Positions 1 through 8,448 of a stretch of 64,000 bases of DNA are shown in pieces. A model generated the notes under the pieces. That model made no database searches. It saw nothing but the letters and a program-made list of their open reading frames with translations, and was not told where the DNA came from. The position numbers were made by a program, and so were the translations under genes. Position 1 is the stretch's first letter, and each line of letters begins with the position of its first letter. Origin of the DNA: Carboxylicivirga sediminis (GTDB taxonomy: Bacteria > Bacteroidota > Bacteroidia > Bacteroidales > Marinilabiliaceae); assembly GCF_018156225.1 (NCBI RefSeq), contig NZ_JAGTAR010000005.1, positions 1 to 64,000 on the forward strand, given 5' to 3'.

Positions 1-1169
1 ACATCAGCCGGGTCGATGGTTAAGGTAGCACCTGTTTCACCTCCAATTACAACTCCGCCTTTTGTCCAGGTATAAGTAGTATAGGTTCCTGAACCTCCTG
101 ATGCATTAGCACTAATCACTAAACTTCCTCCATCGCAAACCGGCGCATTGTAGGATGGTGCTACAACTGGATTTCCTGAAACGGTAACACTTGTGGTAGA
201 TGAATTTACACAAGTAGTCACATCTTCAATTGTAAGTGTAAATATATGAGTACCTACGCCATAATCGCTTGAAGATAATGTTATATCTTGATTGGTACCA
301 ACCTCAGTACCACCTGCATTGGTCCAGGTATAACTGGCCATCCCATCCGGATCGGCATACAGCAGAATATCTTCTCCTAAACAAACATCGCCTCCATTGG
401 AGGCAACAGGCACTGGTAAAGGATTAACTGTGACAGTAGATGTACCATTCATTACAGCGGCACATGTGCTTTCCGTACCATTAACAGCCTCTACCCGATA
501 AGTCTCAGTTGCATTAACAATAAAACTAATTGGGCTTCCATTTCCATTTACCGGAAAGCCAATCGGATTATCACCGCTATCAAATAACTGATATTCCATG
601 CCAGTTTCAGAGCCACTTAATGTAAGTGTAGCATCTTCTCCTGCGCATATATCAACTGTAGCAGGACTTAAATCAAAGGCAGTGGGTGTTTGATAAACAT
701 ATGTATAATCCCACTCTGTATCAACAATAAACCCAAGGTTATTTTTTTGTATATATTCAAAGTAAATAGGAACGTTATAGTAGTCCGATGTTACCCTATC
801 AGGATAAAACCTCAATACCGTACTTTGACCTGTTCCTACATATTCGGCCCAATCAGGGTGCTCTTCAGATGAACCAACGATGGTTGTAATTGTCCACTCT
901 ATAGTTACAGCATCGGCATCGACATTATCAGGTACGATATCAACAAAGCCAGCATCAGAGCAATACTTATCGCCTAAACTTGAAATAGGATTACCTGGAC
1001 GAGCGCCTTTTAACACTGGCAGACCATAACTAACCCGCTTTTCTGTAAAATAATTCGTGGCCTGACGTAATTCTTTCTTAGATATATCCTGAGCGAAAGC
1101 ACTAATATTCACCAGTGCAATAACCAGACTTACAAACCATCTAAACCTAAAAAGTAACATTCTTTTCAT
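1..1169 (-). CDS. Secreted Ig/PKD-like repeat protein, 3' end cut by window
   Basis: The frame is open from an ATG at 1169 to the window edge (389 codons), so the C terminus is missing. The protein begins with basic residues, a hydrophobic stretch and a cleavage-like site ending AFAQ, typical of a Sec signal peptide. After about 150 residues come at least two Ig/PKD-like modules, each with an early Cys followed by a YTW motif (SYTWTNAGG, YTTYTWTKGG). Such modules are common in large Bacteroidota surface proteins that end in a type IX secretion tail, but any tail lies outside the window. A second in-frame ATG at 1160 is possible. Likely role is cell-surface adhesion or exposure; the substrate is unknown. 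Confidence 0.8.
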   Translation of the reverse strand, partial: MKRMLLFRFRWFVSLVIALVNISAFAQDISKKELRQATNYFTEKRVSYGLPVLKGARPGNPISSLGDKYCSDAGFVDIVPDNVDADAVTIEWTITTIVGSSEEHPDWAEYVGTGQSTVLRFYPDRVTSDYYNVPIYFEYIQKNNLGFIVDTEWDYTYVYQTPTAFDLSPATVDICAGEDATLTLSGSETGMEYQLFDSGDNPIGFPVNGNGSPISFIVNATETYRVEAVNGTESTCAAVMNGTSTVTVNPLPVPVASNGGDVCLGEDILLYADPDGMASYTWTNAGGTEVGTNQDITLSSSDYGVGTHIFTLTIEDVTTCVNSSTTSVTVSGNPVVAPSYNAPVCDGGSLVISANASGGSGTYTTYTWTKGGVVIGGETGATLTIDPAD

Positions 1170-1462
1170 AAACTTTGAGTTTATTTCTGCCCCCAACTTC
1201 TCTACCCTTCTACACAGCATTAAAAATATAACATCGTTACCGAAACCCATTAAGAATCGACCGCAATCTTTTAATATTTTTATTAACAGCCCATAAATGC
1301 AGACTAATTCTAACTTTACAGACATATAACACCGTCTCATACAGAGCTAACAGCAACGTTCATTCTTAAACAATTACGTTTTTTACGTTAACACTGTACA
1401 GATGTTACGCCTTTAAAGGCATTATTTGGCTTTTTCTTCAGTTCAGTTTTCCATATTACATT

Positions 1463-2122
1463 CTATTCTCTTTTAGCGCCAATACCTAAACTGCTTAAAA
1501 GCTTAGGCTTCTCTTCGAGAGCAATACGAACCACCTTCACATAGTCACTTACATAACGCTGCATATTTACCAACTTCTTCTTCTTTAGGTCTGTCAAACG
1601 ACGCACCTCGCCCTGAGCTTCCAGACATTTATCAGAAAGCTGCCCCAATTGCTTCAAACGCTCCTGCAACTCACGGATAGTTTCTGTACTAATATTATAA
1701 ACGTTAAGCGCATTGAGCCAACTGGAATTATTCATCAGATTGGACACAAAAGCACTTATTTGAAACAGCAATTCATTATAGGTCCTTGCCCTAGAACCAT
1801 TTAACATCAGAGCTTCAGCGGCCTTTAAATCTTCACTCAAAACTATTCGAGCAAGTTTAAGACAGCGCATATAATCCTTTTTGATACCTGCCAATAGCGC
1901 ATTCTTATCTCGAAAGACAAGCCTTTTATGGCTTTTTGCTTGCTCAACGGCAGTGACAATGCCAGCCAACTCCCGATTAAGGTTATAAATATGGTTCAGT
2001 TCATCCTCACTATAACCAAATTGAGTGACAGTATTCTTAACCGACTGCTGATTCAGACTATTGTAAAGCAAAAGCTCTACTCCAGATTGATAGTTTGCTA
2101 TGCTATTTTTTGTATAATGCAT
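1463..2122 (-). CDS. Hypothetical helical cytoplasmic protein
   Basis: A 219-residue protein with no signal peptide and no membrane segment. It is rich in Leu, Lys, Glu and Arg and looks almost entirely alpha-helical, with a likely coiled-coil stretch around residues 148-185 (ETIRELQERLKQL). I do not recognise the family and assign no function. It stands alone: the gene downstream (Ig-like protein) starts about 290 bp away and upstream is an AT-rich gap of about 550 bp. Codon use resembles the neighbours, so it is probably a real gene. The ORF antisense to its 5' end is a shadow. Confidence 0.7.
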   Translation of the reverse strand: MHYTKNSIANYQSGVELLLYNSLNQQSVKNTVTQFGYSEDELNHIYNLNRELAGIVTAVEQAKSHKRLVFRDKNALLAGIKKDYMRCLKLARIVLSEDLKAAEALMLNGSRARTYNELLFQISAFVSNLMNNSSWLNALNVYNISTETIRELQERLKQLGQLSDKCLEAQGEVRRLTDLKKKKLVNMQRYVSDYVKVVRIALEEKPKLLSSLGIGAKRE

Positions 2123-2542
2123 ATTCTAACTATTTTAACTTATCTATTTGTTAATAATAGAAGTCAAATTATATAATATCATATAAATGTTTTAAATTAT
2201 TTTTTAATTATGCAAATTATTTTAACTCTAATTTATAATTTCATTTTTCTATTTTATAAATGTATCTACACAACTAATTATATCATTATTCAAAATTTAC
2301 CTTAGATAACTATTCATATACGGTAGATTATTACATTATTCATTTAGGTATAATTTAATTTAAAAAAGACTTCGTAGTTATTATAATAGGTTAATTCAAA
2401 TTTAAAATTTTCTTCAACTATTACTTATTATCGAATCACTCCATCTTGAAAATAGAATATACAATTAGCAAGTCACTAGTTACATCAAGGTTTAAACCGC
2501 AATTGAAGCTAGAGAAGATTGACGATGATGAGATTACATCAA

Positions 2543-2576
2543 ATAAAAAGCCTGCTTGCAATACAAACAGGCCTTA
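2543..2576 (-). terminator. Second, weaker Rho-independent terminator
   Basis: On the minus strand the arms around AAGGCCTG and CAGGCTT pair around a roughly 10-nt loop, followed by TTTTTATTT. It lies about 40 bp beyond the stronger terminator at 2613-2648, so the two act in tandem behind the DUF2027/Smr gene. Confidence 0.55.
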
Positions 2577-2612
2577 CCGAAATTAGCTGGCAATTATTTC
2601 CAACCAAGACAT

Positions 2613-2648
2613 TAAAAAAAAGCCGCCTGAAACCAAATTCAGACGGCT
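2613..2648 (-). terminator. Rho-independent terminator of the DUF2027/Smr gene
   Basis: On the minus strand, arms AGCCGTCTGAA and TTCAGGCGGCT (one G-U pair) close a 6-nt loop and are followed by a run of eight T. It starts 27 bp after the stop codon at 2675. Confidence 0.85.
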
Positions 2649-2674
2649 AATATTATTATCTACTATATAACTCT

Positions 2675-3691
2675 CTAAATAATCACCATGGTCGCCCCAT
2701 AACCATATTCCTGAAAAGAGGCATCCTGAAATGCATGTTTTTTATACTGACGTTCGAGCAGTTTGCGCAGTTCACTCTTAAGCTTGCCATTGCCAACACC
2801 ATGAATAAAAACAATTTTTTTACCACGATTCTGCTTATTATGATCCATCACTTGCTTAAACTTATCTAATTGTATCGTAATTATCTCCCCTTTACTCAGA
2901 CCTGCTATGGAATCAATCAGCTCATCAATATGTAAATCCACTTCAAGCATTTTATCGTCATCGCGCCTTTTGATCTTCTTTCGTACGGGTTGATGATCTT
3001 TTTCCTTTCTGGCTTTCTTTATTTCACGTTCACTCAAGGCCTCTATCTTACGTTCCAGATCACCTTTTATCACTGGTAGCAAAACGGCCTTTTCGTGATA
3101 ATAGGCATTATCAGCAAAAACATTATCCTTTAAAAATCGTGGTGCTTTAATTTTCAAAACTTCAGCAATCGGTGCTATATTTTTATATGTTTTTCCTTTC
3201 TTAAACAGTATAAGATTAACATGCCATTGACGATCATCCAGCTGCATCACTGCCAACTTATCAAGCGCTACTTTTGTATTTGGCTCCACCTCTCCGTGAT
3301 AGAACAAATCAAGGCTGCCATCTTTACGAAGATTGCTAATTGTATAAAACACGAAGTAATTGCTATCATTTACAGCTTGGATTCGCAAATCACCAGATGC
3401 CTGGCCCGGCTTATCGCCTTGCAAGAAGGCTATATAGAATTGTGGTGCTGAATCATCACCCACCTCTTCAATGTATTCATACTCCTCTACTTCTTCCGCA
3501 ACCGCACTAGCTGCTACATTACTATCGCTTTTGGGTGGCTCTTCTTTAATAACAACACATTCACTGATAAGCACGGGTACCTCAAAGCCATCTTCATCTT
3601 CCACATACGCCAGCTTACCATCAACACGCACCACAACACCTCCACCACTTATATCTAAAAAGCGAACCACATCACCTGCCTTCACATTCAT
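2675..3691 (-). CDS. DUF2027 / Smr-domain protein
   Basis: A 338-residue cytoplasmic protein. The N-terminal 60 or so residues (MNVKAGDVVRFLDISGGGVV) look like the beta-rich start of DUF2027 proteins of Bacteroidota. The last 80 residues are an Smr domain: VDLHIDEL near residue 251, then HGVGNGKLKSELRKLL and a final YGYGATMVII, matching the C-terminal domain of MutS2. Smr domains bind or nick branched DNA or act on RNA. No MutS ATPase part is present. The middle is charged (KKIKRRDDD). It is divergent from queA with a shared 104-bp promoter region. The exact cellular role is unknown. Confidence 0.85.
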   Translation of the reverse strand: MNVKAGDVVRFLDISGGGVVVRVDGKLAYVEDEDGFEVPVLISECVVIKEEPPKSDSNVAASAVAEEVEEYEYIEEVGDDSAPQFYIAFLQGDKPGQASGDLRIQAVNDSNYFVFYTISNLRKDGSLDLFYHGEVEPNTKVALDKLAVMQLDDRQWHVNLILFKKGKTYKNIAPIAEVLKIKAPRFLKDNVFADNAYYHEKAVLLPVIKGDLERKIEALSEREIKKARKEKDHQPVRKKIKRRDDDKMLEVDLHIDELIDSIAGLSKGEIITIQLDKFKQVMDHNKQNRGKKIVFIHGVGNGKLKSELRKLLERQYKKHAFQDASFQEYGYGATMVII

Positions 3692-3751
3692 AATTTACCG
3701 ATTTAAAAGTTTGATTTTTTTTGACAAATTATCTTAACAACTAACACCTGA

Positions 3752-3784
3752 TTTGGTGCAGTCGCACAAAGTTAACTAAATTTG
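3752..3784 (+). promoter_or_regulatory. Bacteroidota-type promoter for queA
   Basis: A TTTG at 3752-3755 and a perfect TAAATTTG at 3777-3784 are 21 bp apart, matching the TTTG / TAnnTTTG promoter class. Transcription would start near 3790, only a few bases before the ATG at 3796. Confidence 0.65.
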
Positions 3785-3795
3785 TCGCGCCAAAA

Positions 3796-5019
3796 ATGCT
3801 GAATATGATTAAGCCGAATATATCTATAAGTGATTACACATACCATTTGCCCGACGAACGCATTGCCAAGTATCCGTTAAACAGCAGGGATGCATCAAAA
3901 CTTCTTATCTATAAAAATAAGGAAATCAGGGAAGACTTATTCAAAAACATCACTGAAGAACTTCCACCTAAAGCACTGCTGGCGTTTAACAATACCAAAG
4001 TCATCAGAGCTCGATTACGTTTTCAGAAACATACCGGCGCTCAAATAGAAATATTCTGCCTGGAACCATTATTGCCTGCTGAAGTACAAATGTCCTTTGA
4101 CAGCCGAACAGCAACAAGCTGGAAATGTATTGTGGGCAATGCACGTAAGTGGAAAAACGAACCATTGTCTCAATCATTTACAATTGACGGCCAAACAACA
4201 CTGCTACAAATAGAAAAAGGCGAACGCATGGGCGATGCCTATTCAATTAAGTTTAGCTGGGATAACCCACAGATATCGTTTGCCGAAATAATTGAGCACA
4301 TCGGTCTAACACCTATTCCTCCATATCTGAATCGTGAAACTGAAGACATTGATAAAGATCGCTATCAGACGGTTTATTCAGAGCACCAGGGTTCGGTTGC
4401 TGCACCAACTGCTGGTCTGCATTTCACGGAGGACATTCTTAAAATGCTCACCGATAATGGCCACTCGTTACTGAACGTAACCCTTCACGTTGGTGCAGGT
4501 ACTTTTAAGCCAGTCAAATCGGAGGAAATTGCAGGCCATGAAATGCATACGGAACATTTCGTGATCGAAAGGGATGCGTTAGAAAGGCTTATCGCTAACG
4601 AACAACAGCTGATTGCCGTTGGCACTACATCGGTACGAACACTTGAGAGCCTCTATTGGTATGGCGTTCGTTTGCTAACCGGACATAGCATTACCAACGG
4701 CATTGAACAATGGGATCCGTATAACCTGAAGGTGAACTACACAACAAAGGAGGCGTTAGCTGCACTCCTCGAATATATGACCAACAACAACCTAGCCTAT
4801 TTAGCTGGTAAAACAGCCATTATTATTGTGCCTGGTTATCGCTTTAAACTTATTAATGGCCTTGTAACTAATTTCCACCAGCCACAAAGCACCCTGCTAC
4901 TGCTGATTGGAGCCATTGTTGGTCATCGGTGGAAAGATATTTATAATTATGCGCTCAATAATGATTTTCGTTTTCTCAGCTATGGAGACAGCTCACTATT
5001 GATGATCGAACAAGAGTAG
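3796..5019 (+). CDS. queA: S-adenosylmethionine:tRNA ribosyltransferase-isomerase
   Basis: Transfers and rearranges the ribosyl part of SAM onto preQ1 at the wobble position of GU(N) tRNAs, giving epoxyqueuosine. Visible family blocks are YHLPDERIAKYPLNSRDASKLL, split here as the N-terminal block, then FNNTKVIRARL, the VAAPTAGLHFTE block near residue 200, and HVGAGTFKPV. The C terminus has the NFHQPQSTLLLL block. At 407 residues it is slightly longer than the E. coli enzyme, as usual in Bacteroidota. The promoter at 3752-3784 leaves almost no leader for ATG 3796, so the in-frame ATG at 3805 (MIKPN) may be the true start. It is a single-gene unit closed by a bidirectional terminator. Confidence 0.95.
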   Translation: MLNMIKPNISISDYTYHLPDERIAKYPLNSRDASKLLIYKNKEIREDLFKNITEELPPKALLAFNNTKVIRARLRFQKHTGAQIEIFCLEPLLPAEVQMSFDSRTATSWKCIVGNARKWKNEPLSQSFTIDGQTTLLQIEKGERMGDAYSIKFSWDNPQISFAEIIEHIGLTPIPPYLNRETEDIDKDRYQTVYSEHQGSVAAPTAGLHFTEDILKMLTDNGHSLLNVTLHVGAGTFKPVKSEEIAGHEMHTEHFVIERDALERLIANEQQLIAVGTTSVRTLESLYWYGVRLLTGHSITNGIEQWDPYNLKVNYTTKEALAALLEYMTNNNLAYLAGKTAIIIVPGYRFKLINGLVTNFHQPQSTLLLLIGAIVGHRWKDIYNYALNNDFRFLSYGDSSLLMIEQE

Positions 5020-5031
5020 ACTAAAAAACAA

Positions 5032-5060
5032 AGGGCACTTTAAACGGCGCCCTATTTTTT
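5032..5060. terminator. Bidirectional terminator between queA and the BFD-like gene
   Basis: AGGGC and GCCCT arms around a 12-nt loop are flanked by T-run on the + side (5055-5060) and A-run on the other (5023-5033), so it can stop transcription from both convergent genes. Confidence 0.75.
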
Positions 5061-5253
5061 ACATTTCGCGTTTGGCAATCTCATCCTCCAGAATTTCTTC
5101 AATATCAGCCACACAGCTACCACATACAGTAGCCACATCCGTTTCATCCTGAAGATCTTCAAAAGAGGTGATATCCTTTTCTCTTATCACTTTTATAATA
5201 TCAGCTTTTGTCAGCTGCATATGTCTGCAAACAAAATCATTATCATCAAACAT
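5059..5253 (-). CDS. BFD-like [2Fe-2S]-binding protein
   Basis: A 64-residue protein matching the small BFD-like fold that binds one [2Fe-2S] cluster. The usual ligand pattern is C-x-C ... C-x2-C. Here the C-terminal pair is Cys44 and Cys47 (VCGSC), but the N-terminal pair is Cys9 and His11 (VCRH), so the second Cys is replaced by His with the normal spacing. This would give a 3Cys-1His cluster. Family members act as electron carriers or as redox domains beside larger enzymes. It lies 53 bp downstream of the PHP gene on the same strand, so co-transcription is possible. The partner protein is not evident. Confidence 0.8.
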   Translation of the reverse strand: MFDDNDFVCRHMQLTKADIIKVIREKDITSFEDLQDETDVATVCGSCVADIEEILEDEIAKREM

Positions 5254-5306
5254 GGTTGTTTCTTAAATTTTTAGATTAAATACTGCCAGGGATAATCCAA
5301 GGCTTT

Positions 5307-6173
5307 CTATTTATCTGAAATAACATCACTAATAGGAATTTGTTTCCATGCTTTCCCTTCAAAAACACTGAGGTATTCACATCCGGCCGATTTCAATCCA
5401 GCTGCCGCCTCGCTAAAACCTGAGCATAATTCAGAAGGATGATGTGCATCGACAGAAACAGTCAAAGGAATATCGAGTTCAACACAACGCTGAATAACAT
5501 TTTCATTTGGAAACCAAGTATGGTATTTTCCCCGGTAGATACCTCTTGTATTCACTTCAACAATTACAGAAGATGCTGCAATTACCTGCAAGGTTTCTTC
5601 CATGGCATCTTTGTACCACGAGTCTGACTCGAAAAAATAGCCATTCTTGTTGTTCATGACAACTTTATCCATGTGCGCAATCACATCGGGCTGCTGTAAC
5701 TGAACCATTTCTCTTATTTGCGCAAAATATTGTTCAACCGCTCTTCTGGCATCACCATCAAAACATTGCTCAATTCCTTTGTCATAGTTAGTTGATGGTC
5801 CGTCTAAAAACCACAAACCATCATGCTTAGCAGGATTAGTCACCAAATGAACCGAACCAATCAGGTAGTCCAACTGCCCTAGCTTACGCAATTCATTGAA
5901 CGGAATGCTCCTTCCTTCTCCGATATAATCAGCTTCAAGCGAACGGTAAATCTTAATTTGATCCTTATACTTAATTTTACATCGCTCCACCTCTTTCACA
6001 TACGCCGATAAATCCTCAAAACGCATAGCCCAGGCAGTTTCAAACATAACCGGGGCATGACTGGAAAAACCGAGTGATGATAAACCTTGTTCGATAGCGC
6101 TGATACACACCTCTTCAACACTAGCCTTACCATCACAAAAGGAAGAATGCGTATGATAACTGAAATATTTCAT
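5307..6173 (-). CDS. PHP-domain phosphoesterase, histidinol-phosphatase (HisJ) type
   Basis: A 288-residue PHP protein. It opens with the metal-binding YHTH motif (His7, His9) and SFCDGKAS, followed later by EADYI, GSVHLV, IAHMDKV and VSVDAHHPSEL, the expected order of metal ligands of the HisJ/HisK family. Such enzymes remove phosphate from L-histidinol phosphate. No other his gene is nearby, so the substrate may differ; the family also includes phosphoesterases of unknown substrate. Cytoplasmic. Followed by the BFD-like gene on the same strand. The 331-bp upstream region is shared with the divergent bat operon. Confidence 0.8.
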   Translation of the reverse strand: MKYFSYHTHSSFCDGKASVEEVCISAIEQGLSSLGFSSHAPVMFETAWAMRFEDLSAYVKEVERCKIKYKDQIKIYRSLEADYIGEGRSIPFNELRKLGQLDYLIGSVHLVTNPAKHDGLWFLDGPSTNYDKGIEQCFDGDARRAVEQYFAQIREMVQLQQPDVIAHMDKVVMNNKNGYFFESDSWYKDAMEETLQVIAASSVIVEVNTRGIYRGKYHTWFPNENVIQRCVELDIPLTVSVDAHHPSELCSGFSEAAAGLKSAGCEYLSVFEGKAWKQIPISDVISDK

Positions 6174-6361
6174 GCCAATAATTTTAAGGCTGACAAAAGT
6201 GTTAATAAATTCTTAAAATGACAATGACAGAACTCCCGCACCTATAGTAGAGTCTAAAACTAAGGGCATATAATTCGGATAGTCCTAAAATCCTGCTATT
6301 TTTGCTTACTCATCATTTGCGCATGGCTAAAACATATTGGTTTAATGTCAGAAAAAGAGAA

Positions 6362-6404
6362 GTTAAAGCTTAGTTAAAATGGCTATTGCTTAACAAAAAT
6401 TAAC
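6362..6404. promoter_or_regulatory. Phased GTTAA/TTAAC boxes upstream of the bat operon
   Basis: GTTAA occurs at 6362 and 6373 (11 bp apart) and TTAAC at 6390 and 6400 (10 bp apart). Spacing of one helical turn is typical of OmpR/PhoB-type regulators binding one DNA face. The same box in the same spacing lies upstream of the two-component operon at 16515. Function is inferred. Confidence 0.5.
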
Positions 6405-6437
6405 GAACATCAAATATTTGAATAGCCCAATATTGTG

Positions 6438-6445
6438 TTTATTTG
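6438..6445 (+). promoter_or_regulatory. Possible -7 box of the bat operon
   Basis: TTTATTTG differs from TAnnTTTG at one defined position. It lies 33 bp downstream of the last phased box and about 60 bp before the moxR start. A TTTG at 6417-6420 could serve as a -33 element, but the spacing (17 bp) is short. Confidence 0.35.
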
Positions 6446-6504
6446 AAAGTAACGAGATAAATATTCAAAAAATATAAAAAAAACAGATAAATAAAATAAT
6501 CATC

Positions 6505-7500
6505 ATGGAACAATCCGTAGACATTAAAGCGATAAACGAACGCATTAAAGAAGAAAGCTCTTTTGTTGACTTGTTAACAATGGAAATGAACAAGGTTATT
6601 GTTGGGCAGAAGCACCTTGTCGAAGGTCTTTTAATTGGCTTATTATCTGATGGCCATATTCTTTTGGAAGGTGTTCCCGGATTGGCAAAGACACTTGCTA
6701 TTAACACATTGGCAACTATTGTTGACGCTAAGTTCTCGCGAATTCAGTTTACACCTGACCTGTTGCCTGCCGACTTATTAGGTACAATGATTTACAGCCA
6801 GAAAAAAGAAGAGTTCATTGTTAAGCAAGGACCAATCTTCACCAACTTTGTATTGGCTGATGAGATTAACCGTGCCCCTGCTAAAGTGCAAAGTGCTTTA
6901 TTAGAAGCCATGCAGGAACGCCAGGTGACCATTGGTGAAACCACCTACCCGCTAGACGAACCATTTTTGGTGATGGCCACACAAAACCCTATTGAGCAAG
7001 AAGGTACTTACCCATTGCCCGAAGCACAGGTTGACCGTTTTATGCTTAAGCTGGTGCTTGACTATCCTAAGAAAGATGAGGAGCAGATGATCATCCGTCA
7101 TAACCTGGCTAAAACATTCCCAAAAGCATCAACCATCCTGAAGCCTGAGGATATCATCAGAGCGCGCCAGGTGGTTAAAGATGTTTACATGGACGAGAAG
7201 ATCGAAAAGTACATTGTTGATATCACTTTTGCTACGCGTTACCCTGAGCAATATGGATTGGAGAAATTTAAGGACATGATTTCGTATGGTGCTTCACCTC
7301 GTGCAAGTATCAGTTTATCTATGGCCTCAAAAGCCTATGCTTTTATTAAGCGCCGCGGCTATGTGATTCCGGAAGATGTGCGTGCTATCTGTCACGATGT
7401 ATTACGTCACCGTATTGGCTTATCGTACGAAGCCGAAGCCAATAACATCACATCAGAAGAAATTATCAGCGAAATATTGAATCAGGTTGAAGTACCATAG
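6505..7500 (+). CDS. MoxR family AAA+ ATPase of the bat operon
   Basis: A 331-residue MoxR-type ATPase, thought to act as a chaperone that loads or remodels the VWA-domain Bat proteins. Walker A is GVPGLAKT (residues 56-63), Walker B is FVLADE (Asp119, Glu120), followed by the sensor 1 ATQNP block and the MoxR-typical YPLPEAQVDRFMLKL. Full family length and first gene of an eight-gene operon (moxR, DUF58, membrane protein, batA-batE). An 81-bp spacer separates it from the DUF58 gene; this spacer contains the palindrome TAGCAGCTGCTA at 7504-7515. Cytoplasmic. Confidence 0.93.
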   Translation: MEQSVDIKAINERIKEESSFVDLLTMEMNKVIVGQKHLVEGLLIGLLSDGHILLEGVPGLAKTLAINTLATIVDAKFSRIQFTPDLLPADLLGTMIYSQKKEEFIVKQGPIFTNFVLADEINRAPAKVQSALLEAMQERQVTIGETTYPLDEPFLVMATQNPIEQEGTYPLPEAQVDRFMLKLVLDYPKKDEEQMIIRHNLAKTFPKASTILKPEDIIRARQVVKDVYMDEKIEKYIVDITFATRYPEQYGLEKFKDMISYGASPRASISLSMASKAYAFIKRRGYVIPEDVRAICHDVLRHRIGLSYEAEANNITSEEIISEILNQVEVP

Positions 7501-7581
7501 CGATAGCAGCTGCTACTAGCCATTAGCTAATAGCTTCCTATGATTACGAAACATTTTGTTTAACTTCTAAACGAGTTTAGA

Positions 7582-8448
7582 TTGGAAGCAACTGATTTAT
7601 TAAAGAAAGTACGCCAGATAGAGATTAAAACCAGGGGTTTATCGGCCAATATTTTTGCCGGCGAATACCACTCGGCATTTAAGGGCCGCGGTATGACCTT
7701 TAGTGAAGTGCGTGAATACCAATATGGCGATGACATACGTAACATTGACTGGAACGTAACTGCCCGCTTCAATCATCCATATATCAAGGTGTTTGAAGAA
7801 GAGCGAGAGCTGACCGTTTTACTGATGATTGATGTTTCTGGCTCGCGCGAGTTTGGCACCTCATTCAAATACAAAAAGAATATCATAACCGAGATGGCCG
7901 CTGTGCTGGCTTTCTCGGCGATCCAGAATAACGATAAGATTGGGGTCATCTTTTTTAGCGACCGGATAGAGAAATTCATTCCGCCTAAGAAGGGCCGAAA
8001 GCACATACTGCATATCATTCGCGAGTTTATCACCTTTACACCTGAGCACCGCGAAACCAACATCTCGGAAGCACTAAAATATCTGACCAACGCCATTAAA
8101 AAGCGTTGCACGGCATTTATTATTTCTGATTTTATTGATGATGATTTTGAGGATGCCCTTAAGATTGCCAATCAAAAGCACGATGTAGTAGCCCTAAAGG
8201 TGTATGATAAGCGGGAAACAGAAATACCATCCATCGGCATGATTAAGCTGAAAGATGCCGAAACCGGTCAATACCATTGGGCAGACACATCTAATAGAGC
8301 CGTAAGAGAGGCCTACAGTAAATGGTGGCGCGAAACCGATGAGACCACCCGCAGGCTTTTCAGCAAGTGCGGTGTCGATAATGTGTCGGTTCGTACCGAT
8401 GACGACTATGTAAAAGCGCTGATATCGTTATTTAAAAAACGTATATAA
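7582..8448 (+). CDS. DUF58 / VWA-like protein of the bat operon
   Basis: A 288-residue cytoplasmic protein. The DUF58 signature is seen in FKGRGMTFSEVREYQYGDDIRNIDWN (residues about 34-58, here named only by its ends FKGRG and NIDWN), followed by a VWA-like fold with a DVSGS metal site near residue 79. These proteins always accompany MoxR ATPases and are likely its partner or client. The start is TTG at 7582: the frame has a stop at 7561 and no ATG or GTG between it and the conserved N terminus EATDLLKKVRQIEIKT. The next gene starts directly after its stop codon, showing tight coupling. Confidence 0.9.
   Translation: MEATDLLKKVRQIEIKTRGLSANIFAGEYHSAFKGRGMTFSEVREYQYGDDIRNIDWNVTARFNHPYIKVFEEERELTVLLMIDVSGSREFGTSFKYKKNIITEMAAVLAFSAIQNNDKIGVIFFSDRIEKFIPPKKGRKHILHIIREFITFTPEHRETNISEALKYLTNAIKKRCTAFIISDFIDDDFEDALKIANQKHDVVALKVYDKRETEIPSIGMIKLKDAETGQYHWADTSNRAVREAYSKWWRETDETTRRLFSKCGVDNVSVRTDDDYVKALISLFKKRI

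Larger units (their letters stand above)
2123..2674. other. AT-rich intergenic region
   Basis: No convincing gene. 2123-2440 is very AT-rich and probably holds the promoter of the helical protein gene at 2122, though no clean -7 box was found. 2446-2586 is an open frame on the + strand without ATG that overlaps a terminator hairpin. Two hairpins followed by U-runs on the minus strand end the region. Confidence 0.6.
6174..6504. other. Divergent intergenic region, PHP gene / bat operon
   Basis: Holds no gene. It contains a cluster of GTTAA and TTAAC boxes (6362-6404) and a near-consensus -7 box (6438-6445) ahead of moxR. A clear promoter for the minus-strand PHP gene was not found. Confidence 0.6.
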
